Assembly: GCA_030148425.1 (NCBI GenBank)
Contig: JASBTM010000017.1
Location: forward strand, 1-64,000
Length of the DNA stretch: 64,000 nucleotides
Direction of reading: 5' to 3'
Source: Hyphomicrobium sp.
GTDB taxonomy: Bacteria; Pseudomonadota; Alphaproteobacteria; Rhizobiales; Hyphomicrobiaceae
Shown: positions 30,901 through 37,289 of the stretch, piece after piece
How positions within the stretch are numbered: position 1 is the stretch's first letter
How the letters are laid out: each line of letters begins with the position of its first letter
Notes under the pieces: model-generated
The model's input: the letters and a program-made list of their open reading frames with translations, nothing else
Told to the model about the DNA's origin: nothing
The model's database searches: none
Program-made: the position numbers and the translations under genes

Positions 30901-31164
30901 CGCGCGCATGGCCTGGATAGCTTGGCTCGCCTTCGTCAGGGCATTGACCGACTGCTGCGCGGCCTGCTGTGCCGCTGCGGCACCCTGCTGCGCCGCTGCC
31001 TGCGATGCCGCCGCCGCCGGAGCCGCCCCGCCACCACCCTTCCCGCTTAGGATGTTCACCCCGCCCGCTTGGGCTTGCGTAACTGGCGCAAGCACGAGGG
31101 ATAGCGTCACCAGCAAACCAATTTGCTGTTTGAAACACGTTACGGCGAAGTCGCGGGCGAACAT
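18991..31164 (-). CDS. Giant filamentous haemagglutinin-like exoprotein (module B)
   Basis: About 4057 aa from ATG 31164, chosen because a signal peptide begins there (MFARDFAVTCFKQQ, core LLVTLSLVLAPV, cleavage after AQA) and AAAGGCG lies upstream. The mature part starts GGVNILSGKG, then the Ala/Gln helix, then the TPS secretion domain with NPNGI. A passenger of about 3500 residues consists of Gly/Ser/Thr/Asn-rich beta-helix-like repeats. The C-terminal about 350 residues are a DUF3739-type domain (LYGGDITVLTPGG, WSAEGDINAGRG) followed by EQPSIIIVEVVGYGGGDG, a Lys-rich linker and GYGALTDAEASVLTEDERRR. It lies 110 bp after its FecR gene. It is probably a surface or secreted adhesin needing a TpsB pore encoded elsewhere. 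The long reading frames on its opposite strand are shadows. Confidence 0.94.
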   Translation of the reverse strand: MFARDFAVTCFKQQIGLLVTLSLVLAPVTQAQAGGVNILSGKGGGGAAPAAAASQAAAQQGAAAAQQAAQQSVNALTKASQAIQAMRAAQSAARSLAIQAPTNVTNGLSPGGLVVDPRVGTDPSLWVNAAKPTQQVTNGQVTVTIEQQAQKALLTWQQFNVGRETTVHFDQSKGNAASGNNWVALNRINATGAPSQILGQIKAEGTVLLINPNGIIFNGSSQVNVGSLIASSASIDPAAFMSTGIYSTQSGSSYLPSFTNAGGKISVEAGAEITTAVPKSVTSGGGYVMLMGTEVTNSGTISTPKGQALLSAGDSFILRSGYSTTSNQFSTTRGTEISPVIAVGSAAGKVTNAGLIFAQQGDITLAGHDVTQGGILVATTSVNQRGTIHLLNAMSDVSGSVTLTGDAITAILPELDSKDTALDSQRDALIAASTAQNLLRAQATLGQFNNLSTLADRLDQSRVEIVTGGNAVFEGGSYTAAQGGQIAVQAGKRIFTETGATLDVSGVRNVALAMGSNNISINVQGNELRDSPQNRDSGYLANENVWIDVRNLTLVPAGTGGYASDRYYTPGGLLEVGGYLGNTAHSIGEWTAVGGTVTLSAPEIVGQKGSIFNLSGGSVAYQGGYIRTTNFLGADGRLYNIGDNAPADMKYYGVGEGFIRNHEHWGQIEVWMNPFGLNRDSYRWEDGYTVGRDAGRLILSTPTSVFEGDILASVIQGERQINSRPTGITDGYKATQNTAALAGTLALGQYTAIGRTGASAADVQVGNIASIAAGLSASDALPGSRAGTAWFNADALNAAGLGGLSIASSSAINVTADLTLGNGGQAELIAPVISVNAPITARAGSVTLSNVLPRILSDGSSLPTALPTSSGRPSITINAVAIDTRGLWTNLLTDPGAELARLAYVNGGNVVIRSTGDVVFKAGSVINASSGGAILATGKTKGGQGGNIALSASYNETLGIATGNQGDLTFDGKVVSNGITKGGALTLETGGAIVIGGIGYGQGDRLAAGTVAPYDLTLSQSFTMPAGTVLPLAATLKLAQSYPGMPISNALIYQNFLFGFQAFDETGWRNLAQTQAAWTDIPFGMYYSTVRSTLGSKTYVPPGGTLPAGVYVVQFMTSTIKKDEQTVVPTSVFPNGVALFNSTIVVNFSAGAPAPVDVTYAVGTAIPKGTVLNQDTTVNPVLSSSLSTDLFKSGFSSYRVNGASGLTVASAASVTATMPVYQFSGASFAAPTGVDPATALELWTPPAYIENPTTATLTQRAGADITLSSSASGSSTLNSGFVTIAPGASVTVDPGRSITLSSGGAIDVEGNLTAHGGTISLAQTYLDDLESSSPLKTAVRTVASSYGAQGRTLWVGDTGVLDVSAVAYTATDARGRTYGVVPDGGQIKFGRAVPEYASLGIASAADAFIVIRPGAVLDASGTRAVIDLETGAKPGTQPISVASDGGSITLNSFAGILAEGSLRAHAGGASASGGVLSVILETPNYSTDITGNYLPTLPEAYQVGRVLTIGQSAVPGALPAGSDSTTAVLVPGQGGVSADAIAAGGFYSLNLGAGDAVVFDGNVSLAAGRSITLKAGALYDTDATAAVSLRAPYIFLDGIGRRFLPDGTAMPSAVPSSVTSVTGDRFAVDADLIDVRNAMTSNFADTRLTSQTDLRFLSGTAPGASAPKLTAFTAPTGNLELTAEQLYPVSGAQATVAAGYYKSGTNMVMAPGATLTIASVDGVTPALPYSVFGNLSLQAPIVKQGGVVRAPLGSITVGLNPSTGADPDTSVYLLPGSLTSVSAKGLTMPFGGTIDGVIYTVDGAAAIAANLLTSQYSIGGAIYTQGVTLNGTNVVADKGAKVDLSGGGTLAGAAFVSGRGGSVDVLTTPFANANPFYGYSSGGNEVYAVVPGVSTAPVAGSYYAAWTGSKPSVGRQITIPSGVAGLPAGTYTLLPANYAMLPGAFRVEVGTTGVLAMPTAVQPSNGSYLTTGYQGIANTAIRDSLSTQLVITPGSAVRSYSKYNEESYSDFRLAQAATFGSLRTLVPMDGKSLTINLGALQAGTSEQHALIFNGSANFETDRSQRNGYDGSLTVTSVGRQNAADNTLQITSDGSTTLRTSGVATVKASTIEAIGAPNIYLGGNLNFIDGTPSLGIYNDNGGQALVLESGATLRAAQVVLNGTTIALQTGAVIDTLGRGVHGPDSSTGYMFASRGRSDLFSTNSALLILSNGHWVLDASNSSTSGDVTIGDGVSLLTDSTLGFITKTGARFVGTPKIAAGELSLALSSINIGSADAIAAALQAGVLPTGLNLDQSLLDMLLTGSAAPGAKGIKSLSLAAQNSINFYGTSTLDFTAAGTGGRQLVLAAPAIYGAGGSNDIAAIKVDTLVWNGTGIQTDQSNGTGDVTWSSVAPGPVIAGGAGTGAGSFVVDAKTVVLGYPAGSTPEKTATLDRLMLGFSSVTFNASEKITANNKGTLAVYQSGPSPTSTYTAASYAGAGGTLNLLTPLLTGDPAAILKIYSGGDVNIGLPAGASVSSTKPSALGAEIGITSGGAVGIDTLVWLPSGRFSVTAAGDIALGANSQLNLSGQIVPMFDVTKYTWGGDVVLESTHGNINQAAGSAIDISASGDDAGSLTLTATDVASGKVNLTGTIKAVGASSHKGGSFDLRAQRIGDPANLSADFAALNATLDAVGFTESRGFDLKQGSLTIAAGQTVKAHEVSISIDGGSLTVNGTVDASGTNVSSIILAARDDLTVNGTLDAHGKGLDADSKGIAIAANNAAAIDLTTKSGTLRLNPNAVFDLSTPGAASYGKLTLNAPRLGSTGGSATGAGAPANATGNDIAIDAAGSIIINGAKTITLNGVAAYTNAPPQTGSTDTQMVTQAWMDLIDQDSQAFMNGALGNASLRSRLAGLKAYGDAFHLRPGVEIDSATPGGNLVVSGDVDLSGYRYGPKADRNIHSADYGVGEPMAMVVRAGGNLTVNGSIADGFKGKDGMPAVYGGVISDLTNSPNFGSFGDEYYYSGSALVLYLISDWIIPNTEYYQNSSTFFDDQWNAYSGGDTIPAGTVLQSWALNFQKGSSLPVLATTLVSAATSPEKGTSPSGIEIVAGGLSASIRLASGADLAAAETRTLAARSVLAGSGNLTLSDAHTISGIAADSVLRVGTGDLDLRAGGNFAQDSFYNVSTNGGGENAPADLTVHVQGDLTGKIGSMPDATGRKTSSYVRNWLTGTQGTNIYQGFSGFGALGGGRVTIQVGGDVGTLTVPVFETDPAIYTESTGLVVAATSGDVSLNIGGRLNPNGGSLYFQYGPDINGVFTALRGDLTIKSGTIGVLPLYYGQNEINDPRGLNYASASMLGSSGGASYGPLGSITVVAGDGATSLSTRGDLALGQVGAKTTAAYWTPATSVSLFSAGGNLTPITAYSYELSRDPGSAPNGYVAADLNGQSVGVLLPPRVSAVAASGSIYYSASTVDSRNSRPAAASFQLTASPSGSLELLAMDSIYGAAGTQYGRKFAPARWEMLSDDTLTLHNGDENPIRVYAVNGDLINVVLGETYAYGDLRNNVAYVAAKAARLIAGGDIVNFGRAGTYYSDDINAAIVPSLILNTNADDVSMIKAGGNIYYANVDIAGPGTLEVTAGGTIYQGDKGAITSVGPLATGDARFGASISVSAGLGRAGAEYAALYKYLDPVNLANANMPLADQPGKVARTYESELKDWLKTRFRYTATSTADAIARFETLPTEQQRIFLNQVYFSELTAGGREYNDPVSRRYLSYLRGRDVIATLFPESRAYSGDLVMFGNSGIRTLYGGDITVLTPGGQQVIGVEGQVPGGSAGLITQGSGNISLHSKGSILLGLSRIMTTYGGNIVAWSAEGDINAGRGAKTTVVYTPPKRIYDAYGHVTLSPVAPSSGAGIATLNPIPEIEPGNIDLIAPLGTIDAGEAGIRVSGNVNLAALQIINAANIQVQGATSGIPVVQPPSVSGLTQATNTASASTKETAPAGNQAPTEQPSIIIVEVVGYGGGDGPENPKADKKQKAKDKQSFNDGRGGPEYNKRSAVLVAGYGALTDAEASVLTEDERRRMKKR
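29809..31068. repeat. Long direct repeat, copy 2 (matches 1..1260)
   Basis: Partner of 1..1260, same orientation, no net indel. It encodes the mature N-terminus and TPS domain of exoprotein B. Recombination between the copies would delete or duplicate the hydrolase island between modules A and B, or fuse the two exoproteins. Confidence 0.85.
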
Positions 31165-31273
31165 TGGACGCCTTTCGGGAAGTCGATTTGGCTGTGGGAA
31201 CGTCTGATGTCCCCTCTCGCCGATTAGACCGCCACCCAAGGGCCGACCCCGAACTCCGCCGGTAGAACTTTTT

Positions 31274-32263
31274 TTACGACAGCAAGACGACACCGCCCGG
31301 CAAAACACGCGTGCGGGCGCCGAACGCTAAAGCCAAATGCTCGACAGTGTCGTCGATCCGGTCGAGGTAGAAGGTGGCGACGACGTCTCGCTTGGCCAGT
31401 TCTTCGTTGAGGAGAATGATCCGACCAGGCCGGTATCGGTTCACTTCTTCAATCACGTGCGCCAATGTTTCATGGCGAAAAATGAGTTGGCCGTGTTCCC
31501 ACGCGGTGGCGGCGGCAACATCGATCTGAAGAACTTCCCCGAGTCCTTCCGCTCCGTATGTGACCTGATGGCCGGTCGGAAGCGTCACTGCATTTTTGTG
31601 CTGTTGCACATTGACCACGCCGTCCAAACATGTGACCTGAACCGTGGTTTCGTCTCGTCGGACATTGAATCTCGCTGCGGTCGTCATGGTCTTGCCGTTC
31701 GCCGCGATAACATCGAACGGCCCGCGGTTCGAAGCGTCGATGGTGACGGCTGCCTCTCCGGATATCAACTCGATGGCCTGCCTGCCTCGTGAAGCCGGCT
31801 GGAGACCGACGCTCGTTTGCGTGTTCAGGACCAGCGAAACATTATCTGCCAGCGCGACTTGGCGTTGCTCCCCAGTTCCCGTCCTGTAATCCGCGCGCAG
31901 TTCGTCGAGTGACGGCCATAGCCGAAAAGGCGGCGCCGACCCGACGTACCCGATGGCGGCGGTTGATGCCGCAAGTGCTCCGCCGAGCACGGCGCGGCGA
32001 CCGAGAAGTCGATCCGATTTGCTTGAATGGGCGGTGGATGCACCGAGCATCCGCTGCGCAACGGCATTACTCGACGGACCAAGTACCTCCCATAGCAGCT
32101 TAGCCTCGGCAAAGGCCTCTCTGTGTTCGGGACTTTCCGATCGCCAGTGGTTCAGCGCTTCGACATCTCCAGTCGTCGCCTCGCCGGACGCCAGTTTCAA
32201 GACCCAGCCCATCGCTTGGTCCTTGGTGGTCTTCCCTTCATTTCCACGATGTGAATCTATCAT
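31274..32263 (-). CDS. FecR-family anti-sigma factor (module B)
   Basis: 329 aa from ATG 32263; a GTG four codons upstream (32275) is also possible. The N-terminal DUF4880-like domain carries HREAFAEAKLLWE. Twin-arginine-like GRRAVL (89-90) precedes the single hydrophobic segment. The FecR periplasmic domain lies at about 120-225 and the DUF4974 domain at the end (VNRYRPGRIILL). It resembles the module A protein at perhaps 40-45% of residues by eye, much less than the exoproteins resemble each other. Start is close to the sigma-gene stop (32280), so the two are co-translated. Predicted to control the sigma factor next to it and thereby exoprotein B. Confidence 0.92.
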   Translation of the reverse strand: MIDSHRGNEGKTTKDQAMGWVLKLASGEATTGDVEALNHWRSESPEHREAFAEAKLLWEVLGPSSNAVAQRMLGASTAHSSKSDRLLGRRAVLGGALAASTAAIGYVGSAPPFRLWPSLDELRADYRTGTGEQRQVALADNVSLVLNTQTSVGLQPASRGRQAIELISGEAAVTIDASNRGPFDVIAANGKTMTTAARFNVRRDETTVQVTCLDGVVNVQQHKNAVTLPTGHQVTYGAEGLGEVLQIDVAAATAWEHGQLIFRHETLAHVIEEVNRYRPGRIILLNEELAKRDVVATFYLDRIDDTVEHLALAFGARTRVLPGGVVLLS

Positions 32264-32279
32264 TTTAACGACCACATAT

Positions 32280-32840
32280 TCATGATCTCTCCCGACTATC
32301 AGACGTCTCAGAGCGACCGGGGCCGAACTTTTCGGATAACTTCATTTCAAGGCGCTCTCGGCAATGATCAAGAGCAAGTTTGAGTTCGCGCTCAACGTAA
32401 CGCATTGAAATTCCATGCCGCGCGGCTATTTCGGCTTGAGGTAAACCATTGAGGCGCGCCGCGATAAAAATCTCTCGACGACGGGGCGGCAGTTCCTCGA
32501 GGGCTTCCATGAGCGACCGCACAGATGAGCGACCGGCAGCGATGCGCTCTGGGTCAAGTTCGTCGTGGTCGACTCGCAGCAAGAGTTCGATTTCCGATCG
32601 AGCCAACCGGCGTCGATCTGATCGCCTCTGGTCGGCGGCGACGTTCAGCGCAACACGAAAGAGATAACTCCGCGGATGCTTTACCGAGGGTAGGTCCATC
32701 CTCTGCAAACGGAGGTAAGCATCTTGCAAAGCATCATCGGCAACATCTGGGGATCCAAGTCGACGCGATAGCTGTCCCTTCAGGATATTGTAGTCATCCA
32801 TCAGTACCCGCAGCAGGAGAGCAAGACCGGTTTTCGTCAT
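32280..32840 (-). CDS. ECF-type RNA polymerase sigma factor, FecI-like (module B)
   Basis: 186 aa. Sigma region 2 includes DDALQDAYLRLQR and YLFRVALNVAAD; region 4 includes ELPPRRREIFIAARLNGLPQAEIAARHGIS and YVERELKLALDHC. The ATG at 32840 has a GGA close upstream and aligns with the paralogue starts. Unlike modules A and C, 207 bp separate it from the upstream STN gene, so module B may have an internal promoter there. Expected to drive exoprotein B. Confidence 0.93.
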   Translation of the reverse strand: MTKTGLALLLRVLMDDYNILKGQLSRRLGSPDVADDALQDAYLRLQRMDLPSVKHPRSYLFRVALNVAADQRRSDRRRLARSEIELLLRVDHDELDPERIAAGRSSVRSLMEALEELPPRRREIFIAARLNGLPQAEIAARHGISMRYVERELKLALDHCRERLEMKLSEKFGPGRSETSDSRERS

Positions 32841-33047
32841 TCGTTCCGATTACCGTGACTTGAACACGCGAAGAACCGCCGGAAGGTCATTTTAGAGAAG
32901 AGCGCTCCCACCGCCATCTCCCGATGCCACGAAAAGGGCTGAGTCCATCGCAACTACGAAAGCATATCGCAAAGTATGTGCTCGCCCCTTAATGCTAAAA
33001 TTTTATGACGTTCCAACGTGCCCGAGACTCCGCGGCAAATAGCGAGG

Positions 33048-33704
33048 CTATTCGGAGCGACAGTCACCGCTCGTCTCAGCCGGACGCGGCAAAATCACCA
33101 TTGTCACCGGTTGCGGCAACGATGTAGGCGGTCTCTCGATCGAAAGCCCTTGTATGAGGTTCCTAACACGGAGATCGCGCTGACGATCGCCCGTAGAGCT
33201 GAGCAACTCAAGATGCTCGACGCGGCCAAAATCATCGAGCCATAACTGGAGCGCGAGACGGTACGTACCCAGGCGCGTGCTGCTCTCGGGACACAACTTG
33301 CGAAGTACTGCATTTTGGAGCAGAGCGGAATAACTTCGAGAAACGTCGCCCTTGGCTTCATCCTTCTGCGCGACGGAAAGTGAGACCGCTCGGGGAGAGA
33401 TCCGCCGAGGATTGAGATCCGTGCCCGTCAAGAGGATGCGGAGCGCATCCTCTGCTGAAAAAGTTCCCTTGATTTCGCTGGAGCGACGTCCTCTCACGAT
33501 AGAACCGTCGGCGAATACTTCGATGCCGGTGACAGCTCCGAATGCATAAAGAGCATCTTCGAGCGGTTGCGACGGTATATCGAAAAGGTGGGAATTGCCG
33601 AAGCCGTCAGCGGATGGATTCTCGGCAGCTATCACAGGGCCGGCAAGATCACCGCGCCATCCCGGCCCAGCCAACAAAACTAAAATGATCAGGATTCTCA
33701 GCAT
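33048..33704 (-). CDS. Periplasmic STN-domain / TonB-C-like protein (module B)
   Basis: 218 aa from ATG 33704, which begins directly with a hydrophobic signal sequence (MLRILIILVLLAG). Starts at 33770 or 33776 would add a 22-24 residue leader and cannot be excluded; no good ribosome-binding site marks any of them. STN domain at about 38-105 (FDIPSQPLEDALYAFG, GTFSAEDALRILLTGTDL). TonB-C-like domain at about 125-205 (LGTYRLALQLWLDDFG, LLSSTGDRQRDL). It has the same domain order as its two paralogues. It is proposed to present a periplasmic signal to the FecR of this module. Confidence 0.8.
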   Translation of the reverse strand: MLRILIILVLLAGPGWRGDLAGPVIAAENPSADGFGNSHLFDIPSQPLEDALYAFGAVTGIEVFADGSIVRGRRSSEIKGTFSAEDALRILLTGTDLNPRRISPRAVSLSVAQKDEAKGDVSRSYSALLQNAVLRKLCPESSTRLGTYRLALQLWLDDFGRVEHLELLSSTGDRQRDLRVRNLIQGLSIERPPTSLPQPVTMVILPRPAETSGDCRSE

Positions 33705-34449
33705 GGAAAGCGGATGAATATTCCAGATAGTCACTCTTGAGACGCGCAACGTAATATGAATTGCTCCCATCCGCATCAAGATCTGAGTTCGATGTGGGCA
33801 TCCGAGGGCCTACGGTGAATTTCTCACGTCGCGCCCCTGGCAAGACCATACACCATCAAAGTGCGATCGAACCCGCAAAGGAAAGAAGGTAGTTGGTGGC
33901 CGTTCGAAGAGATGCAGGAGTGAGCCTAGTGCGTGCCCGGTCAACCGCCGGAGACGCGCTGTTACCCATCGCCGCTCGGACATTACTCGGTTGACAACTA
34001 CCGATGGCCAAAGCGAAGCGATGCAGAAAAAACTGAAACCGACCAAATCGCTCAAATGCTCGTAATTTGGTGAGGCGACCACGTCCGAAATTATGTGGCG
34101 AGCGGACCGGGCTGCTTTGATATGGATGGGGGATCGATGCCATGCTCCCGAATAACCTGATGTTTCGTTTGAATCTTCTCTAATACATCAATGAAATGTA
34201 TTGACCCAGCCGCGAGCGCATAACGTTCCAACTTTTTCTTAGTTGGGCCGCCGAACCCCATGAACGAAATTAGGCCGTTCGGAGCTTAGCGATACTGCGC
34301 ACAGTCGTCCGAACGCGCGGAGTGCGATGTTTCAAGCTTTGTCCCGCCATAGCCGGCCTTCAGCGCAATACGAGTGTTTTTGCCAGCGCTTGAAGTCGTC
34401 TCGGTAAGGCCGGGCCATCAGCAAAGCGAGACAAAGGGGAAAGATAGAC
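33705..34449. other. Intergenic region between module B and the sulfur/amine operon
   Basis: About 745 bp between divergent transcription units. Two overlapping minus-strand frames of 90-95 codons (33810-34143) have no recognisable product and are not called. The region holds one clear palindrome (next entry). AAGGGGA at about 34434-34440 is the ribosome-binding site of the permease gene. No convincing sigma-54 promoter was found, although sfn genes elsewhere are known to use one. Confidence 0.5.
34182..34202. promoter_or_regulatory. Palindromic operator-like site upstream of the permease operon
   Basis: Perfect 7-bp arms with a 7-bp centre (AATACAT-N7-ATGTATT), about 250 bp before the permease start and directly followed by TTGACC, a possible -35 hexamer. 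The size suits a dimeric repressor such as a GntR- or TetR-type protein, but no such gene lies beside it. Confidence 0.33.
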
Positions 34450-35913
34450 ATGACGACCGCATCGACGACGCAGACATCTCACTTCGAGGCCGCAGCGACC
34501 GGCGGCGGAAGCGGGCTCAAGAAAAATTACCTGTCCTTTCCAGAGATAGCGGCTCAATCGATCGGCACGATCGCTCCCTCGGGAACACCGGGACTTGTCA
34601 TTTCTGTGGTGTTTGCAACGGCGGGGAATGGCACTTGGCTGTCGTATGTATTCGCGACCATCGCGCTTCTGATTGTCGCCTTTCAAATCAACGTCTTTGC
34701 GACGCGCGTGGCGACCCCTGGCGCGCTTTACGTTTACGCCGGCCGTGGGCTCGGATCGTTTGCTGGCGTCATTTCTGGTTGGGCGCTCCTGATCGGCTAT
34801 GTCTTCACGGCGGCAGCGGTTGTAAACGGTACGGTCTATACAGCCCTCGGCGTTTTCCACGCTGTGGGCTTGACTGCAAGTGATCAAGCTTTGACGTTCG
34901 GAATAGCCATCGTCGCGGCCATTGTCGCATGGTGGCTTGCATACCGCGACATTCGCCTTTCGACGCGCACGACCCTTGCGATTGAACTTGCGACCATCGT
35001 TCTCATTTTGACCGTCTTAGTTGTATACTTCCTGCATCGCGGCAACGTGGTCGACAATGCGCAGATTCACCTCGAAGGCGTCGATTTCGAAAAACTTCGC
35101 CTCGGTCTGGTGCTGGCATTCTTCTCATTCGTCGGATTCGAGAGCGCGGCAGTTCTCGGTGCCGAGGCAAAAGATCCGCATCGTCTTATTCCTCGGTCGG
35201 TCATTGTCAGTGTCATCGGCGTGGGTTTGCTCTTTATCGTCAGCGCCTACGGTCTGACCGCCGGCTTCCGGGGCGTAGAGCCGCCTCTCAGCACGGCTGA
35301 GGCGCCGCTCACAACGCTTGCCAATACGTTTGGTGGCGGTGCCATTGGGTTCCTGGTTTCAATCGGCGTAGCGCTGAGCTTTTTTGCGTGCATCCTCGGC
35401 AGTATCAACGCCGCCGCGCGCGTGCTCTATACCTTGGCCAACCACGGATTGTTCCATGGTTCGGCGGGTTCGACGCATATTTCGAACAGCACGCCGCACA
35501 TCGCGGTGACGCTGGTCGCGTTGATCGCCCTTGGTCTGGCGCTGGCGCAAACGATCAGCGGCTGGGCGCTTCTCGACGGCTATGGAATCCTCGGTTCGAT
35601 TGCGACCTACGGCTTCCTTGTATCCTACTTCCTGGTTTCACTTGGAGCGCCCTTCTACTTGCGTAGAATTGGCGAGCTGCGGTGGTATCATGTTCTTTCT
35701 TCCGCCATCGCGATCGTGCTCCTCGGCGTAGTTCTACTGGGTACGGTGTATCCGGTGCCGGCGTGGCCCTACAATATGCTGCCCTATGTGTTTCTCGCAC
35801 TGCTCGGGCTCGGCGTAGCTTACTTCCTCTTCCTCAGAGTTGTGGCACCGGACCGGCTGGTCGCTGTCGAAGCCGACCTTCTCGGTAAGGACACGGTCGA
35901 CTCCCGCGCATGA
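34450..35913 (+). CDS. APC-family amino acid/amine permease
   Basis: 487 aa, about 12 to 14 membrane segments. The N-terminal helices carry the APC pattern (FPEIAAQSIGTIAPSGTPGLVIS, broken Gly-rich helix 1) and ALYVYAGRGLGSFAGVISGW. A conserved FFSFVGFESAAVLGAEAKDP marks helix 6 and the following loop typical of amino acid permeases. The ATG is preceded by AAGGGGA. It is first gene of a six-gene plus-strand operon, so it probably imports the compound that the downstream oxidoreductases and ligase process. Substrate specificity cannot be read from the sequence. Confidence 0.9.
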   Translation: MTTASTTQTSHFEAAATGGGSGLKKNYLSFPEIAAQSIGTIAPSGTPGLVISVVFATAGNGTWLSYVFATIALLIVAFQINVFATRVATPGALYVYAGRGLGSFAGVISGWALLIGYVFTAAAVVNGTVYTALGVFHAVGLTASDQALTFGIAIVAAIVAWWLAYRDIRLSTRTTLAIELATIVLILTVLVVYFLHRGNVVDNAQIHLEGVDFEKLRLGLVLAFFSFVGFESAAVLGAEAKDPHRLIPRSVIVSVIGVGLLFIVSAYGLTAGFRGVEPPLSTAEAPLTTLANTFGGGAIGFLVSIGVALSFFACILGSINAAARVLYTLANHGLFHGSAGSTHISNSTPHIAVTLVALIALGLALAQTISGWALLDGYGILGSIATYGFLVSYFLVSLGAPFYLRRIGELRWYHVLSSAIAIVLLGVVLLGTVYPVPAWPYNMLPYVFLALLGLGVAYFLFLRVVAPDRLVAVEADLLGKDTVDSRA

Positions 35914-35976
35914 GACGACGCGAAGCGGTCCGGGCGTGCGCGTCCGGGCCGGCTGGCATCAATAGGAAAAACAATC

Positions 35977-37221
35977 ATGTCCAAACCCTTAAACATTCAG
36001 GCTCTCGACCGAGAGCCGCTGCCCGTGCTTGAAAAGCCGGAGGGTGCGCGCGTCGTCAAAAGTAGTGACGAGGCGATTGCACTCGCTCGCGAGTTCGCCG
36101 CACGCATAGCCGGTACTGCGGCGGAAAGGGATCGATATCAACGACTGCCGGTCACCGAGATCGCCGACTTTACGCAGAGCGGTCTCTGGTCGTTGAACGT
36201 TCCTAGAGAATTCGGCGGCCCAGAGCTGTCGTATGCGACGATCGCCCAAGTTATCGCCATTGTGTCTGCGGTCGATCCGTCGATCGGGCAGCTTCCGCAA
36301 AACCATATCGACTTTATCGATACGATCCGGACGACTGGAACGTCAGAGCAAAAGACTGAATTCTTCTGCGCGATTCTGGCGGGCACGCGAAGTGGCAATG
36401 CCTTCTCCGAATTCGGCAGCAGGACCGCGGCAGATTTCGAGACGAAGATCACGAGACGCGGCGCCGATTATGTCGTCAACGGTAAGAAATTCTATTCGAG
36501 CGGGGCGCTTCTCGCCCACATCCTTCCGATCACCACGGTCGATGACGAGGGCCGCCTGCATATCGCAGTTGCCGATCGCGACACGCCGGGGATCACAATC
36601 ATCAATGATTGGTCGAGTTTCGGCCAGAAGACGACGGCGAGCGGGACTGTCATCATCGACAATGTCGTGCTGCCCGCCTCTCAAGTATTGCCGACGTACG
36701 CTTCGCAGGATAGCCCAAGCGCGAACGGCGCGGTGTGCCAGATCGTGCACGCGGCCGTCGACGTTGGAATTGCACGCGGCGCGATCGACGAGACGATCGG
36801 GTTCGTCAAGACGCAGTCGCGGCCGTGGATCGATAGCGGGAAGGACCGCGCTTCCGATGATCCGTATACAATTTCCGACATTGGTGATCTCAAGATCGGT
36901 TTGCACGCGGCCGAGGCGCTGCTTTGGCGTTCGGGACGGGTACTCGACGAGGCGATCGCCAATCCGACGGACGATACGGTCGCGGCTGCCTCAATCGCGG
37001 TCGCGGAGGCGAAAGCGCTGACGACCGAGATCGCACTGCTCGCGACCAACAAGATTTTCGAACTCGGGGGCGCCCGCTCGACACTTTTGAAGCACGGCCT
37101 GGACCGCTACTGGCGCAACGCCCGCGTCCATACCGTCCACGATCCGGTGCGCTGGAAGTATCCGATCGTCGGAAATTACTACCTCAATCAAGTACGTCCG
37201 CCTCGGCATTCGTGGATATAG
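35977..37221 (+). CDS. SfnB-family flavin-dependent oxidoreductase (acyl-CoA dehydrogenase fold), copy 1
   Basis: 414 aa. Acyl-CoA dehydrogenase-like fold of the SfnB/DszC type: N-terminal helices with SGLWSLNVPREFGGPELSY, the middle beta domain with NAFSEFGSRTAADFETKI and YVVNGKKFYSSGA, and the C-terminal helical bundle ending HTVHDPVRWKYPIVGNYYLN. These enzymes use reduced flavin for oxygenation and are linked to sulfone and organosulfur use, or to N-oxygenation; the catalytic Glu of true acyl-CoA dehydrogenases is not expected. AGGAA lies upstream of the ATG. The gene is 63 bp after the permease. Tandem with a clear paralogue downstream. Confidence 0.87.
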   Translation: MSKPLNIQALDREPLPVLEKPEGARVVKSSDEAIALAREFAARIAGTAAERDRYQRLPVTEIADFTQSGLWSLNVPREFGGPELSYATIAQVIAIVSAVDPSIGQLPQNHIDFIDTIRTTGTSEQKTEFFCAILAGTRSGNAFSEFGSRTAADFETKITRRGADYVVNGKKFYSSGALLAHILPITTVDDEGRLHIAVADRDTPGITIINDWSSFGQKTTASGTVIIDNVVLPASQVLPTYASQDSPSANGAVCQIVHAAVDVGIARGAIDETIGFVKTQSRPWIDSGKDRASDDPYTISDIGDLKIGLHAAEALLWRSGRVLDEAIANPTDDTVAAASIAVAEAKALTTEIALLATNKIFELGGARSTLLKHGLDRYWRNARVHTVHDPVRWKYPIVGNYYLNQVRPPRHSWI

Positions 37222-37289
37222 GTGGCGGCAATCAGCTCGCGAATTTTATGAAGAGCGCCGGATGACAATATACAGAATGAGAAACAGCC

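Noticed and set aside
33810..34143. Two overlapping minus-strand frames of 90-95 codons
   Set aside because: No ribosome-binding site, no recognisable product and they overlap each other in different frames.
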